Positions 47,144 through 59,300 of a stretch of 64,000 nt of DNA are shown piece after piece. The notes beneath the pieces were generated by a model that saw nothing but the letters and a program-made list of their open reading frames with translations, ran no database searches and was not told the DNA's origin. Position 1 is the first letter of the stretch. The number at the start of each line of letters is the position of its first letter. This DNA is from Heterotrichella gracilis (Eukaryota; Sar; Xanthophyceae; Tribonematales; Xanthonemataceae), in NCBI GenBank assembly GCA_032358255.1, contig JAULBX010028714.1, positions 124,001 through 188,000 on the forward strand, written 5' to 3'. Both the position numbers and the translations under genes were made by a program.

Positions 47144-48262
47144 GGAATTAGCGGGTGAGGGGCATACCCATGGGCCTACCACCTATTGCCAAGTGCATCT
47201 ACATGGGCGTGTGCCCTGCGTCGTGGGGCCAGCAAACCAAACAAGAGTGACAAGGCCAAAACACTTGTCTTCGATCAAGTTCAGTTGCTTACTATTTCAC
47301 GGATATCAATTGAGGTACAGTAGCACAAGCTAGCTGTTCCCCTAGGGTTTCAGCACTCCCCTGCCCAGGCCCTAGCAGCAATGCCCCTTGACGAAGAAAG
47401 ATTTGGTGGTGGGGGTGCACAGCTAACAGTCGCCGCAAGGAATGCTGCTGCCTGATGAACACACCCTGGTGCTTTGCAGGGCTGCATCGCAAAGCTTGCA
47501 GCTGCCCATTGGTGTGCACATTGGCCTGCTCCCGGCATCGCTCCATCATAGCCCTTCTGTAAGGATATCCAGGACGGCATTACAATGCCAGTGGGCACAC
47601 GCCACGCCAGAGCAAAGGTTCACGCTGCAGGTAATGAAAATTCTGACTGAACAAAACAAGCAAATAAGAAGGCCTACGCTACTGAGTACAGTGGTTCCTG
47701 ATATGTCACGGCAAAAGAATGATGGTTGCTATCACACAGGTCCAAGCAGCACGTGTGTTGGCAACTGCTTCAGAGCCATTGTCCTACAATGTATACCTTC
47801 TAATGCGGGCAAAGTCAGCAGTTAAAAACAGAAAACGCAAGAAAGAAACAGGACGAGCTGTAGCCAACGAAACCCGATTTGAACCTATGCCACATGCGTG
47901 TCATGCAGTGCACAGGGAATATAAAAGCTGACGGCACAGTGCATTGATTTGTGCTGTAGCATCAAAAATACAATAAACAGAAAATAGGATGCAACATATC
48001 ACCCTACTGTAACCCCAATGCTTGGGGCGCCATATCATGCAGGTCCTTGTGTGTGCAGGCCAAACAGCAGTGCTAACCCCCCTTCCCTGCCCACCAGATG
48101 GCTCCTCCCAGTGACCCGCAAAATACCCCAGTTGATACCCAATGCCACGTGCACCATGCGGGCCGATAAATCAGTGGCCCTGCTGGCCGCCAGGTGGAAC
48201 CTCCCCATGGCCCGCAAAGAACTCCAGCGCCTGGCGCTCGACATCACCTCTAGGTGAATCAA
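47144..48262. other. Intergenic between KTI12 and the TatB-like gene
   Basis: Holds the KTI12 promoter and the 3' end of the TatB-like transcript. The right end includes the TatB exon echo. No coding region supported. Confidence 0.5.
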
Positions 48263-48330
48263 TCACTTCTGCCCGCCAGGCGGAACCTCCCCTTGGCCCG
48301 CAAAGAACTCCAGCGCCTGGCGCGCCACCT
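48095..48330 (-). repeat. Downstream echo of the TatB-like gene 3' coding end
   Basis: The terminal coding sequence at about 48,272-48,333 recurs at about 48,188-48,250 (shared GCAAAGAACTCCAGCGCCTG, offset near 83-87 bp). A weaker third trace (ACCCGCAAAATACC) lies near 48,113. The downstream copies fall after the stop codon at 48263. Confidence 0.88.
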
Positions 48331-50308
48331 GCTCCTCCATGAGCGCATCCAGCATGATCTCAGACCCGGTGGGCGCACCCTGGTCGCGGCGCGGGGCCAG
48401 GCCCGCAGCCACCGCCGACACAGGCAGCTGTTGGGGCATGAGCCCCGGCGCATGTGGCGATGCGGGGTGCATGTGGTTGGGGTTGCCGGGCGTATGTGGC
48501 GGCGGCGGGGACATGTGGTTGGCGCTGTCCGCCGCATGCGACGGGGCCATGTGGTGGCTGGCGGTGGGCGCATGGGGCAAGCTGGGTGGGCTGTGCGAGC
48601 TTGATGTATGGGGAGGAACGTCTGTGGACTGTGATGTACCTGCCTGTAGGCCATGCTGCATGTGTGACGCTGCTGCATTGTCGGGATGTGTGCTCCATGT
48701 GAGCGGCTGGCCTTGTGAGCCCTGGTGGTGCTGGTCCGGCACTGGCTGTGGCTGCTGCATCGCGGCCTGTGCGGCGAGCGGGGAGTGTGCGTGCGAAAAG
48801 GGCTGCGGAGGCTGCCATTGGGGCGCCGAGGGGCCATGTGCTTCCCCTTGCTGCATGCTGCCAGATGGCATTGCTGTACTGCTGCCATGTGGCGTTGCCG
48901 TACTGCTGCCAGGTGGCGCTGGTTGGCTGCTGCCAAATGGCGGCTGGTGGGGATCATACAGCGTGGATGGGTCCCGGGGATTTGGCGCTACCCGCATGGC
49001 GCGCTGGAGCAGGGGCCTGCGGGGGCGGAGGGGGTGGGGGTTGGCGGGGTCTATGCGTCAGCGCAGTGCGTGCGTTTTGGGAAGGAAGGAAGTGCAATAC
49101 AATGCACTATTGGTGGGCGCACCCTGTACCGGGTTGTGATGCTGATCTGTGCAGGCAGGGGGTGCAGTTGGGTACACGCAGAAGGTAGTGCGGTGTGGTG
49201 TGCTTGCAGTGCGCACACTTGCACATGTAGACATGCAGTTGCGGAGCTGTGTGCGGGATGGCGATGCGGAATGCTGTGTGCAGTGGGGTGTGCATGATGG
49301 CGGTGCGTACCCTGGGTTTGTGATGCTCAGCCCCGAGTTGAGCTCGCTGCGAATGGCGTTCAGCTGGTGGAGGGTGCTCCGCATCTCGCGGTGGAGCTGC
49401 ACAACGGTGGTGGGGGTTTTAGGATGGTGCAATTTGCATGCACTGCATCTCGAGCTATGCAGGAGGATAGCGGGGATTGGGGGGGGGGGTAGGATGGCGT
49501 GGAGGACATGCTCTGCTACACAGCTGAGGCTGCGCCAAAGGAGGATACATGAGGGGTAGGGTCATGGGAAGGGATGGTGCTGATCAAGTGTGTGCCCTTC
49601 CAATGTGCCGTACAACATAGCTTACAACCATATCGCTGTATTTTATCTCATGTATTTCATTTATTTACTATCGTTCTATATTTGTCCTTTTTCTATTTTT
49701 GGAGTGATATTTGTTGAGTGGGAAAGTAGTGTGCAGTGAGGCAAGCAGCACGATGTCCCGGCCAGGGAGACTAGAGCAGGACCTGTACTTTCCTAGTCTG
49801 GTACAGGCCCCATGTCAACTTTACAGCCAGCAGGCGAGGTGAGCGGCATTAGGAGTGGGCAGGTGCGGGCACACCTCGGTGAGCTCTGTTTGTTCAGCAA
49901 ATTGAGAGAATTTTGTCCTGGCCATGGTGAGGTAGCCGGCAGCCCGGCCAGTGATGAGGCCCACAGCACGCGCCACCCGGGGTAGGTCTTTGGGCCCTTG
50001 GAAACGGGGAAAAGTGGTCGTGTTTTTGTAAGCTGTGTTCCCTTTGGCTTGCATCTTATCCTCTGGAGAAATGGGTCAGCAACAGCCGGCAGCAATGCTC
50101 AGAGGGTGGTCATATGTGTATTGGTGCAAGGCGGAACTGTCACCATATCAACGAGGTGAGGTATGAGTGATAAAAGGGCATATGCATGCATATGCTGAAA
50201 ACACTCAGGCTTGCTGATGGTGGGTGGCAGGACACCCGCCTCACCTAGCACGGCGGCACCAACCCCCAGGATCACCACCCACTCTCCTATGCTGACCCCA
50301 AACACCAT
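48263..50308 (-). CDS. TatB-like protein, plant mitochondrial type, with long Pro/His/Gln-rich tail
   Basis: Minus-strand exons 50308-50245, 49996-49875, 49396-49311 and 49016-48263 join in phase to 341 residues. Residues 1-25 (MVFGVSIGEWVVILGVGAAV) form the short TatB/TatA membrane helix. GPKDLPRVARAVGLITGRAAG follows, matching the hinge and amphipathic helix of TatB. HREMRSTLHQLNAIRSELNS and GLSITNPGPL match the plant protein I know as the mitochondrial TatB (At5g43680). TatB acts with TatC to move folded proteins across a membrane. In plant mitochondria the proposed substrate is the Rieske iron-sulfur protein of complex III. The last exon adds about 250 residues rich in Pro, His, Ser, Gln and Met, absent from the short plant protein, ending in a helical stretch (LDALMEEQVARQALEFFAGQ). 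Divergent from ORMDL. Confidence 0.85.
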
Positions 50309-50940
50309 GGCTGCTGGCTCCGGTGAGGTGCTACAGTGGGTGTGATTTAGCTGCCCATCGTGCCCAGGTCAGTGCCATTGCGCCTCAGACAAACAGCTGC
50401 GTTGTTAAAGCTGCTGCACGCCACTGGCTGGTACGCCCGAAACATTTACGACATCCAGGGATGGGCAGTGCTGATCACTGTTTTGGGCACCGTGCTTGAG
50501 CCCTTATTTAAACCTGAGAAAGAACAGAACTGGTTCAGTTGAGCAGGACGGAAACAGCAGCCTTGCAAAAGTGTGAGGGTCTTGCGTTCTTGTACTGTTT
50601 CTTGGACGCTTTGTTGCCTGTTCCCGCCATTTTCCCGCCCGATTTTGCGCTGTCCCACGACTGAAAGCTGTGATAGGTATAATAAGCAACTCCGAAGCAT
50701 GGCAGCAGCAGTAGTAAACTGAACACATTGCCAGCACTCTTCTTCCCTAGTTCCTTGCATGAGCCTGTTGGCGTTGAGTATTTCGTATTGAGTGTCGCTC
50801 CAAAGGAGATGCTGACGAGACAAGCTGAAAAATCAGCAAACTAGAAACCTAGCAAGGAGAACTCCTTGAGTTTTCCTGCACAAGCCACGGACTCCTTACC
50901 TATTTATCTCTTTGAGCCTGGTCCCTGACCAAGAGACAAG
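50309..50940. promoter_or_regulatory. Shared divergent promoter region, TatB-like / ORMDL
   Basis: 632 bp separate the two divergently oriented start codons, so both promoters must lie here unless 5' UTR introns are present. No clear TATA box. TTATTTAAA at about 50,505 is the nearest candidate. Confidence 0.4.
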
Positions 50941-51423
50941 ATGGTGGTGCCTTTGTCGCCCAGGGCGCCTGTCAGCCCAAAATCAATGCCAGCAAGAGTG
51001 AACCGAAACGCAGAGTGGGTTGGGTCCACCGGCTTCAAGGTGTACTACATCGGCCTCATCCTGGTCAGCTGGCTGATGTACTCCGCCTGGGTGGACGCCG
51101 GGTTGGCGTGGACATACGCCCATCTCACCCACGGCATCATCACCTACTTCCTCCTGCATTGGACAAAGGGCTCCCCCATCGAGTCTGACCAGGGCAAGTA
51201 CGACGCCCTGACCTTCTGGGAGCAGCTGGACGACGGCATCCAGTACACCAGCACTCGGAAGTTCTTCACGATAGTCCCTGTGATCCTCTTCCTGCTGGCC
51301 ACCCACGGTACAGACTACAGGAGGCAGCCCCTGGGGCTCAACCTGGTGGTGGTGGTGGTCCTGGTGGTGGCCAAGCTGTCCAGCATGCACAAGGTCAGGA
51401 TCTTTGGGATCAACAAGTACTGA
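50941..51423 (+). CDS. ORMDL: ORMDL-family protein, regulator of sphingolipid synthesis
   Basis: Single exon, 160 residues, close to the family's usual 153-160. Four hydrophobic segments: YYIGLILVSWLMYSAW, LTHGIITYFLLHWTKG, FTIVPVILFLLATHG and the Val-rich LNLVVVVVLVVAKL. Family motifs are TKGSPIES-DQGKYDALTFWEQ, the QYTSTRKF block and the invariant C-terminus VRIFGINKY. ORM/ORMDL proteins sit in the ER membrane and restrain serine palmitoyltransferase, the first enzyme of sphingolipid synthesis. The start ATG gives a short Pro/Ser-rich N-terminus before NRNAEW, as in the family. A TGTAA motif, the usual green-algal polyadenylation signal, lies at 51,954-51,958 and would give a 3' UTR of about 530 nt. 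Confidence 0.95.
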   Translation: MVVPLSPRAPVSPKSMPARVNRNAEWVGSTGFKVYYIGLILVSWLMYSAWVDAGLAWTYAHLTHGIITYFLLHWTKGSPIESDQGKYDALTFWEQLDDGIQYTSTRKFFTIVPVILFLLATHGTDYRRQPLGLNLVVVVVLVVAKLSSMHKVRIFGINKY

Positions 51424-52819
51424 GCCTTGCGTCAGCGGAAGAAGGCTGCGGCATTGAGTGAGCACAAAACGAACCGAGAGAGCACACCAGGCTGGAAGCA
51501 CCAATGGGGGAAGGGGGTGCACTGTTGTGTCCCAAGTCTACCTTCTACCGGATCAGCATAGTTGTGAACGCATGCAATTCTAGTGACAGTATTTCAACTC
51601 TATGTGTTTGCCGGCCCTGTCCCTGATGACCTTTGGTAGTGGGGAAGCCAATATTGCTGGGTGAGGTGGTCTTGTTCACACCGTGGTGTGTTGTTTTCAT
51701 ATGCCTGGTGGCGGGCAGGATTCCAGGGTATAAGCAGGTTGCTGCTGCAGCTTATTATTTCTCAGGTTGTGCCACAGGTGGCGGCAGGCGGGTGTCAACC
51801 GAACATAACGCATGTAGCATCGTAGGTTCCTGTGTCCTCGACAATACTTTTGGTCAGCGTTTATTATGTTGGATTTGACACAGAACAGCCTTTATGAACT
51901 TCTTTGTAGCACCAATGTACGCATTGTGCTGGAAATTGTTTGCACCCTGCTGGTGTAATGTTTTGTATTTTGCCCGGGTGCTAGTTCACAGGCACTAACA
52001 GCAGTTAGTTGTTGCTATGCATAGCTTTGCCCTTCATGTAACTTGCCATCCTCGAGGTTGTTTAGCTTGTCAATGCAACTTGTCATACCTCTGGGTTATG
52101 AGTTGGGCATTACCCCTAGGCTGGGCGGTGTTTGGTACAGAGCATGGGTCACATAAGCAGCTTGCGCCGGGGTTCCAAGCCAAAGCAAGGCTTGACTAAA
52201 CTTCCCATATGACTGAAATTTCCAAATAGCCCTATACAAAGCTTGGAGAAGGATAAGGGCTGGTCAAGTGATGATCATCATTATGGCCTGGTGCATTTGG
52301 GTGGTGGGTGGGCTGGGCACTCGAGCCATGACCGGCAAATACCTAGGTATCCAACACATCTTATTTGACATCGCTTGCAACGACACCCAGCAAATCGCAT
52401 TCCCGCCCCCCTCAGCACAAAGCTGCACTTGTGTACACCGTGGCTTCCTCGAGAGGTGGCTTCCTCAACAACACCCCTTCCGAGACAGGTGCATGCCCAA
52501 TTGGCCGACAAAGGCTTCCGCTAGGAGCACCCGTCGCTGGAATAGGTCATATTGCTTGCGTTGCTTCTTAACAGCAAACAGTGTCCGAAAGCAATATACA
52601 ACGGCCAGTTTTGCACAGCCAACCGGTTTGTGACATTTGTGTTGGTCGCTACTGCGTTGACATCAACTTGACCAGGCGCCTTGGCCAGCAATTCAGCACT
52701 ACATTAATATTATCCGGGGATAAAAGCCCATGTGAGACGCTCGTTCCTGGCTCTACACCGCTTGCTCTGTTGCAACTCCGAGACAAGTGCACGCTCGCCC
52801 CTGAGGGAGGGGGAAAGCC
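51424..52819. other. ORMDL 3' UTR and spacer
   Basis: No gene recognised. Contains the probable ORMDL polyadenylation signal near 51,954 and, to the right, the promoter of the Rieske gene. Confidence 0.5.
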
Positions 52820-54721
52820 ATGGCGGACTGGATAAAAGCGGCTGACACGGGTGCCCTGACAGAGGCCTCTGAAAGGCTGCACTTACATCTCGAGGTAGAG
52901 CCTTGCAGCCTTGTTTAGCCATGTTACTGTCAGTGAATAATGCAGTCACAACTGCATGACAGCACCCCTACTGGAGTGGGTCCCAGACTCCCAACATCTT
53001 CCCTTCCTGTTGGTCTGCAGGGAAGATACGTCTCAGTTATCAGGCACGAAGGGAAGGTCCACTGCCTAGACAGCATTTGCCACCATGCTGGAGGACCACT
53101 GGTAAGAATCTCCAGCTAGATAATCTCCAACATCGAGCACGCTCCACCCAAGCTCTGTCCTGGCAGTGCTCACATCTCTGGTTGTGTGGCCACCTCAACT
53201 CCTTTGCAAAGGTCTCCTTTCAACCACCCCATTGCACCACCTACTGGACACACCAGCCCTGCCTTCCTGCGCACTCACCTGGTTCAGTGGTGCCCCAGGC
53301 CCTGGGGGACATTGAGGAGCTGCAGGGCCACTCGTGCCTGGTGTGCCCCTGGCACTACTACAAGGTTGCCCTGGAGACGGGTGACAAGTACTACCAAGGG
53401 GTGAACAAGGAGGCCGACGGAAAGCTGGTCCCCGGGCCGTGGAAAACGTGCGCTCCCACCCGGTGCACCCCCCCGGCTGTCCACACAGTTGCACCACGTT
53501 GTCCCTACCCCCGCCTGCCTGCAAGCTCACTGTTGCTTGTACATTGCTTTGAACCTGTTGCTCACCCGGCTCCTGCTGGCAGCCCATATATGCTGTGTTT
53601 GAATGGGGTGGTGCGTATTGCAGGGTTGGGCAAAGACAGCGGGTACACGACGTGGAGGAGCGGGAGGATGGCATGTAAGCTGCTTTGCATTTCAATATTG
53701 GCAGTAAAACCTGCACAAAACCCTTGACACAGGCATTAGGTCACCATGATGGGATGTCTTGGCATGGGCTGCTTGGCGCACATAGTAAGGGTTCCTGTGC
53801 AACTGTAGCCAGGATTTGTGCATCCACATGCGCAGCCACCTTGCAGCGCCTGTGACGTCAAAATCCAAACGCTGGTGGTATCGCACTAACCAAGGCAGTG
53901 TCTGTAGTGAGGTTGCACAAGCTGTGCGACTGCGACTGCTAGCCTGGCACGCACACCCCAGTAGCAAAGGCTGAAAAGCGGCTTCACATCCAAGCAACGT
54001 CTTATGGCATACCACAGACATGTACAAAGCTTGGCGGTTGAACCATGTCCCATTATTGCACGCCATGAGCCACCCACTCCCCATTCCTGTGCAGCTACGT
54101 GCGGCTGCGGCTGGATGGCAAGGTGGCCAGCGACGAGTACGCGTGCAAGGCGGAGTGCGGGGAGCGCGTGCGCAAGGGGTCGCTCAGGGTGCACACGCTG
54201 ACCTCGGGAGACAGGCGCACACCCTCGCCGCCCGGTGAGTTAGGGTTTAGGGTGATGAGGCCAACCCTGTAGGGTGTAATTGGCTTGCTAGGCTGGCATG
54301 ACATGTACTGCTGTATGTAGGCAGGGTTTCATGGCCTGCCTTGCAGATGAATGCTGCATAGTAATCTTCTTCTTGTCCAGCAGGGCAGGTGTTAGGGTAG
54401 CAACCACTTCTGCACAAGTGCGAGTGCCTCCCTCCCCGCCCCCTGCACCACCACCCACTCCCTTCCGGTCCCACAGGCCACCGCAGCGCATCCCCGCCCC
54501 CCGTGCTTCGGCCGGGCGAGGGCGAGGACATGTGGGTGGATGACCTCGTCACCTACGCAGCCGACCACAGCTCTCGGCTGCGGCAGAGCAGGTCGCGGGG
54601 GCGCAGCAGCCCAGGGGGCGCCAGCCCCAGCCGCCAGGTGGAAAATGGGGTGGAGATGACCGTGGAGGGGAGGGAACCGTCCATTCCGGAGGGTGCCAGC
54701 AGCAGCGGGGACAGCATGTAA
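52820..54721 (+). CDS. Rieske [2Fe-2S] domain protein, RFESD-like
   Basis: Exons 52820-52894, 53021-53101, 53299-53447, 53636-53674, 54095-54234 and 54477-54721 join in phase to 242 residues. The start MADWIKAADTGALTEAS leads into GRYVSVIRHEGKVHCLD. Then come the two Rieske cluster motifs, CHHAGGPL (Cys-x-His) and CLVCPWH (Cys-x2-His), followed by YYKVALETGDKYYQG and IYVRLRLDGK. Together they ligate one 2Fe-2S cluster. The order matches the small soluble Rieske protein family of animals and algae (RFESD), a presumed electron-transfer protein of unknown partner. There is no membrane helix or oxygenase domain. The C-terminal 100 residues are Ser/Arg/Pro-rich and look disordered. The exon of 39 nt was placed because it restores the QRVHDVEE strand and phase. 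Confidence 0.88.
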
Positions 54722-56387
54722 GAGGAATGCACTGGGGTTGGGCCGCTGGGGACTGGTTCGGTGTAGGGATTGGGGGTTCGGTGTTGTTCGGATCTGGTGC
54801 AGATGGGGCCAACGCGCCCATGTACACAGCGACTGAAGAAACGCACACTTGTTGGAACGTGCTGTAGAGGAGAACCGGGGATGGGGGTGGGTGGGGAGGA
54901 GGACAATTACAGTGCCTATATGTGTTCAGCCGTGGAACCTTAAAAATGATCATCAACAGATTGCTGCAATTTGGTGGGACCATGGGCAATTCCTGGGCGG
55001 GTGGTGGGTGCAAGGTGCGTGGCGGGGGTGCATGCCGTTGCTGCACAGCTGTGCCGTCCAATTAAGGTGATGGTGTGGCGGTAGGTGATTAGGGTTTTGC
55101 GCTTGTGGGACAGACTTTCAAAGTTCAGCGAGGGAAGCTTGGGCTTGCACCTGTGCACGCACAGCCTGACACTGAATGATTGAATTTCAAACGCCCTCGG
55201 AGTGGTTTGCAGGCGCCTGTGGTTTTGCTAAAGTTGTATTGCTCTAGTTGGCCAGCTGACCTTAGCTGGCCCTGTAGCATGCGCTCAGGCATGTAATTAT
55301 GCCAAATTGCATTACATCCTATAATAGATGCGAGTTCAAACGCCCAGTAAAAGTTTCATTGTCATGTCGCATTGGCAGTGGATAGGGGGCCGCCCGCCAG
55401 TTACCTACTAGACTTCTGTAGTGGCTGCATTCAATTAATTTGCGAGCTTCGTAGCGCGAGTTCACGAGCACCAAGGCCATTTAATTGGCCCTTCAGGTAT
55501 AGTCGGTGGGATTAGTACCCGCTCGACTGCTCACCTGGGAATGACGTAGGGTCCCTTTCTGGATGGGTCGCTTAGCTAAAGGGTGCACAGTTTCGTGGCT
55601 GATGCCTCCTCGGGTTCGTCCCCAAAGTTACGCGTCTCGCGTAGGGCTTTACCTTTTTGTTGATGATGATCATGTGCAACGCTACTGGACCAGGTGTCAT
55701 TGGCGTGACGGCTGTGGCGTGATGCTACCCCATGGCCTGAGCATGAGTCGGAATTGAACCTCATGGTGGCATGCATGACTTGCGGCGCACTTATAATAAT
55801 TGCCAGTCTGGGACCGTCACGGTCTGCAAGTGGCCAGCCCAGCAGTGCTCAACAGGTTTAAATCACTAGTACTGACAGTGTATTACAAGTGGTGCCTTTG
55901 CAGACTGCAACTTGCAAATTTGGAATTAAATTCTCCATGAAATTCCTGGACCACAAGCTGCAGAAATCTGAAACAGATAGGGTTCTGATGCTGGGCCATG
56001 CCAGACCCATGGGGTCTGCATGCAATGGACAAAGAGGGTCAAACCTAGCAAAAAATGTCTGGCAGGCCCTGCATCACAGGCCCAAGGTTCTAAACTAAGT
56101 GCACGGACCATCCGCATAACTCTACAGGCCAAGTTCAGGCCCTGGCAAACCACTGTCTTGCATCCCCACACGCAAACACTCCCTTGCGCGCACACACACA
56201 CACAGACTCAACTCCCAGCCTGAGACCAATCCATGCATCCCTACACAGTATACCCTAAACACTCTACAGGCTACAACCCGCTTGCCATCCACCCCTGGCG
56301 ACACCCCCAAAACCCCGCCCTAAAGAACCAGTATCGCCTCTTGGCCCAAACCCCAAAGTACCAAACCCCATCCCCAGGGCACCACTA
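54722..56387. other. Convergent intergenic region, Rieske / Raptor
   Basis: 3' flanks of two convergent genes. No coding region supported. A stretch at about 55,490-55,560 has a weak tRNA-like look but was not accepted. Confidence 0.5.
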
Positions 56388-59300
56388 TCAGCTCATGGCC
56401 AGCGGAGGCCGCTGCGAGCTCCCCCCCACCGACCCCGCTCGCTGCGCACCCCCTGCCTTCTCAATGTTATAGAGGGCGATGATGGAGTCCCCGCCCCCCG
56501 CCGCCAGGGTGAGGAGGTGGGGGTGGAAGGCTGCGGTGGTGATTGGCCCCATGCGGCTGGACAGGAGCTGCGGGTGGGTGCGGATGGTGGACAGCTCGTT
56601 GCCGCGGGAGCCCTCGTGGAAGGTCCACAGCTTGACGGTCTGCGCAAGGGTGAGCGGGGAGGTTTTCGGTGGGGCTTTCGACAAGGGTTGGGGGGTGCGC
56701 TTTGGTGTTGATATGAAAGGCAGCGGCGGGTGGTGGTGATGCAGAAATGCTAGAGGCATTGGGTGCGTATGGTGGACAGCTCACGCCCCTCACTCCACCT
56801 ATTCCATGCCCTGTGCCACCCACCTGTTTCACCGTAGGCCCCACACCCCCACACCTCCACCACCCCCCACACCTCCCCACCCCCACCCACCCACCACACC
56901 CACCTGGTTGACAGTGGCGGTGGCAAACAGGGGCGCGTGCGGGTGCGCCAGCAGCACCTTCAACCCCCCCTTCTGGTGCGCCTGCACCTGGCGCACGCAC
57001 TGCACCGACCCCACCCCCTCCCCCATCATGCGCACATCCAGGTAGGAGATGGCGCCCCCAGCCACCCCAGTCACTGCGATGTTGCGGTACGCGCCCGAGC
57101 CCAGGGCCAGCCCTACCAGGCGCTCCTTGTGGGCTTGCTGCAGGGGGTGGGGGAGTGGTGGGTAAGGGGAGGGCAGTGATGATGCAGTGGGATGATGGTA
57201 TGGCCCACACGGCGCAGCCAGTACCCTCATCACCACCCTAGGCGCACCAGCCTCCCTCCTAGAACAGTCTGCATCTTACCGCCAATGGCTCAGCATATTG
57301 CTCTGGCCAACACCCCAGCAAAACCCTCACACCAACTGTGGTAAACCCTAGCTCAAACCCTAGTCCAAACCCTGCACGCACCAGGCTTCCCGCCTCCTTG
57401 CCAGAGCAGCGCAAGTCAAACAGCTTCACCGCCCCGTCGCTGCATGCCACCAGCATCAAAGGCTCCTCTGATGCAAGCGCGATGTGGTCCACGCCGGGGG
57501 GGCCGCCTCCCCGGGATGAAGATGTGGCGGGGACGCCGCCTGCGAGTGAGGGGAAAAGGTGGAGACTGTTTTTGTCACAGCTTCGTTTTAATTACAAGGT
57601 CTGCTCTACAAGATGGAACCAGCAACTTGTCCTGGTGAACGTCTAGTAATTGACCGTCCTCACACTCACTCAGCTCCCACACACACACATACCACCCCAT
57701 ACACCACACGCACATCCACAACAGCCACCACCCCCTTTCCCACCAACACCCCACAGCCACCCACCGCTGTTCCCGTTGCTTGACCCTTGCACCACCACCT
57801 GGTCTGCGCACTTCTCCTGGTGCAGGTCCCACAGGTGAACCACGTGGGGTGCGGCACCGCCCGCCGCAAACAGGGTGCCAAGGGGGCCGGAGTAGTTGAA
57901 CACCGAGGGGCGGAGGGGGGAGAGGCCGGTGGGGGGGGCAATGGGCACCGCCTGCCAGGCGGTCGCCAGGCGCTGCGCACCCTGCGATAGGGTTTGGGGT
58001 GTTTTGGTCAGACTTTGGGCAGATGGAAGGGTTAAGATAGGTTTAGGCACCTGCATCAGGATTTGGTGGGGTCTGGCATGGGTTTGGGTTTGGGTTTGGC
58101 TGCACGGACTAGGAATTCAAATGAACAAGTCTCGGCAAGGAGGGCTTGGCGCCGCATATAACAACCGTCCAATTATGGTAGTGTAAACACATGCATTGCT
58201 TAATTTTGCCTGTCTTGCTGATGCATGTAATTACGGTGATTGGAAGCAGCTGTGTTCTGTTAGGCTCTGTGCTTTCCCACATGCTCTGGGAACCCCCTCC
58301 ACTGCCACCAATGCCACACTACTAAGGGTTTAGGGTTTGCATTCCCCACCTGTTTGGCAAACCCCCTCCACAGCCGCACCCCGCCGTCCGCCGAGCAGGC
58401 CATGAGCAGGGGGCAGTACAGCTCGTTGATGAGGTAGGAGGAAACGATGGTCACCGGTGGGCCCTCGTGACGCCGCTCCGAGGTCACCGACTCACCGCTT
58501 GCCACGTGGAAGCGGTTCTGGACAGGCACACGCACACACCAGGCTGATTTCCTTGTCTTTAATACCGTATTATGGTAGCTCATTTGCAGCAAACAGGGTT
58601 CATCATCATCTATTATCACATGCAGTACTGCCATGATGAATGATGGCAGGTGCTGACTGACCCTCCGCTGGCAGCATGAAAAGGAAACCATCCACCATGC
58701 CCTAAACCCTACACCAGGGTCCCCTCACACCCACCTGCATAATGGGGGGTGCGGTAGTTGAGCGCGCGCACCAAACCCTACCCAAAACCCCCGACAAAGC
58801 AGCCACTACCACAAGGAAACCCTACCAGACACTACAAACGGCTTACAAAGGGCCTCTCCCCCAAAACCTTAGAAAATACCCCATTCCGGAGCTCCCTTTT
58901 CCACCCACCTGCACCCCACTAACCTGCATGGTGGAGGCGCGGTAGTTGAGCGTGCGCACCACCCCCCGCACATCGATGGCGGTCACCAGGGGGGAGTATG
59001 CGTGCAGGAGGATGGAGGAGGTGGCGGGCGCCTCGGTTTCAAATGTGACGACATGCTCCGATAGGCGGGCGGTGTGGCCCGCCTGCCAGCACCGGTCAAT
59101 GGCCTCCTCCCTCTGCGGAAGCAAGGGGGAAAAGGCGATCAGGCCAATTAATATACAGGACAGGAAGGAATACTGCTATGCAAGTGGTGATGTGGCAATC
59201 CGCCACGCGGGCGATGCACACAGCACACGACACCCCCTCTTCCCAAACCTTGGCCAGATCATCATGCTGCATGCACCTGGGGCGCCCCACAGGTACCCAA

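Noticed and set aside
47442-47825. 127-codon plus-strand frame between KTI12 and TatB
   Set aside because: No domain, and no supporting splice sites or neighbour logic.
55485-55565. tRNA-like stretch (GTATAGTCGGTGGGATTAGTACC)
   Set aside because: It resembles the 5' half of an Asp or Glu tRNA, but I could not form a full cloverleaf with acceptor stem and T-arm.
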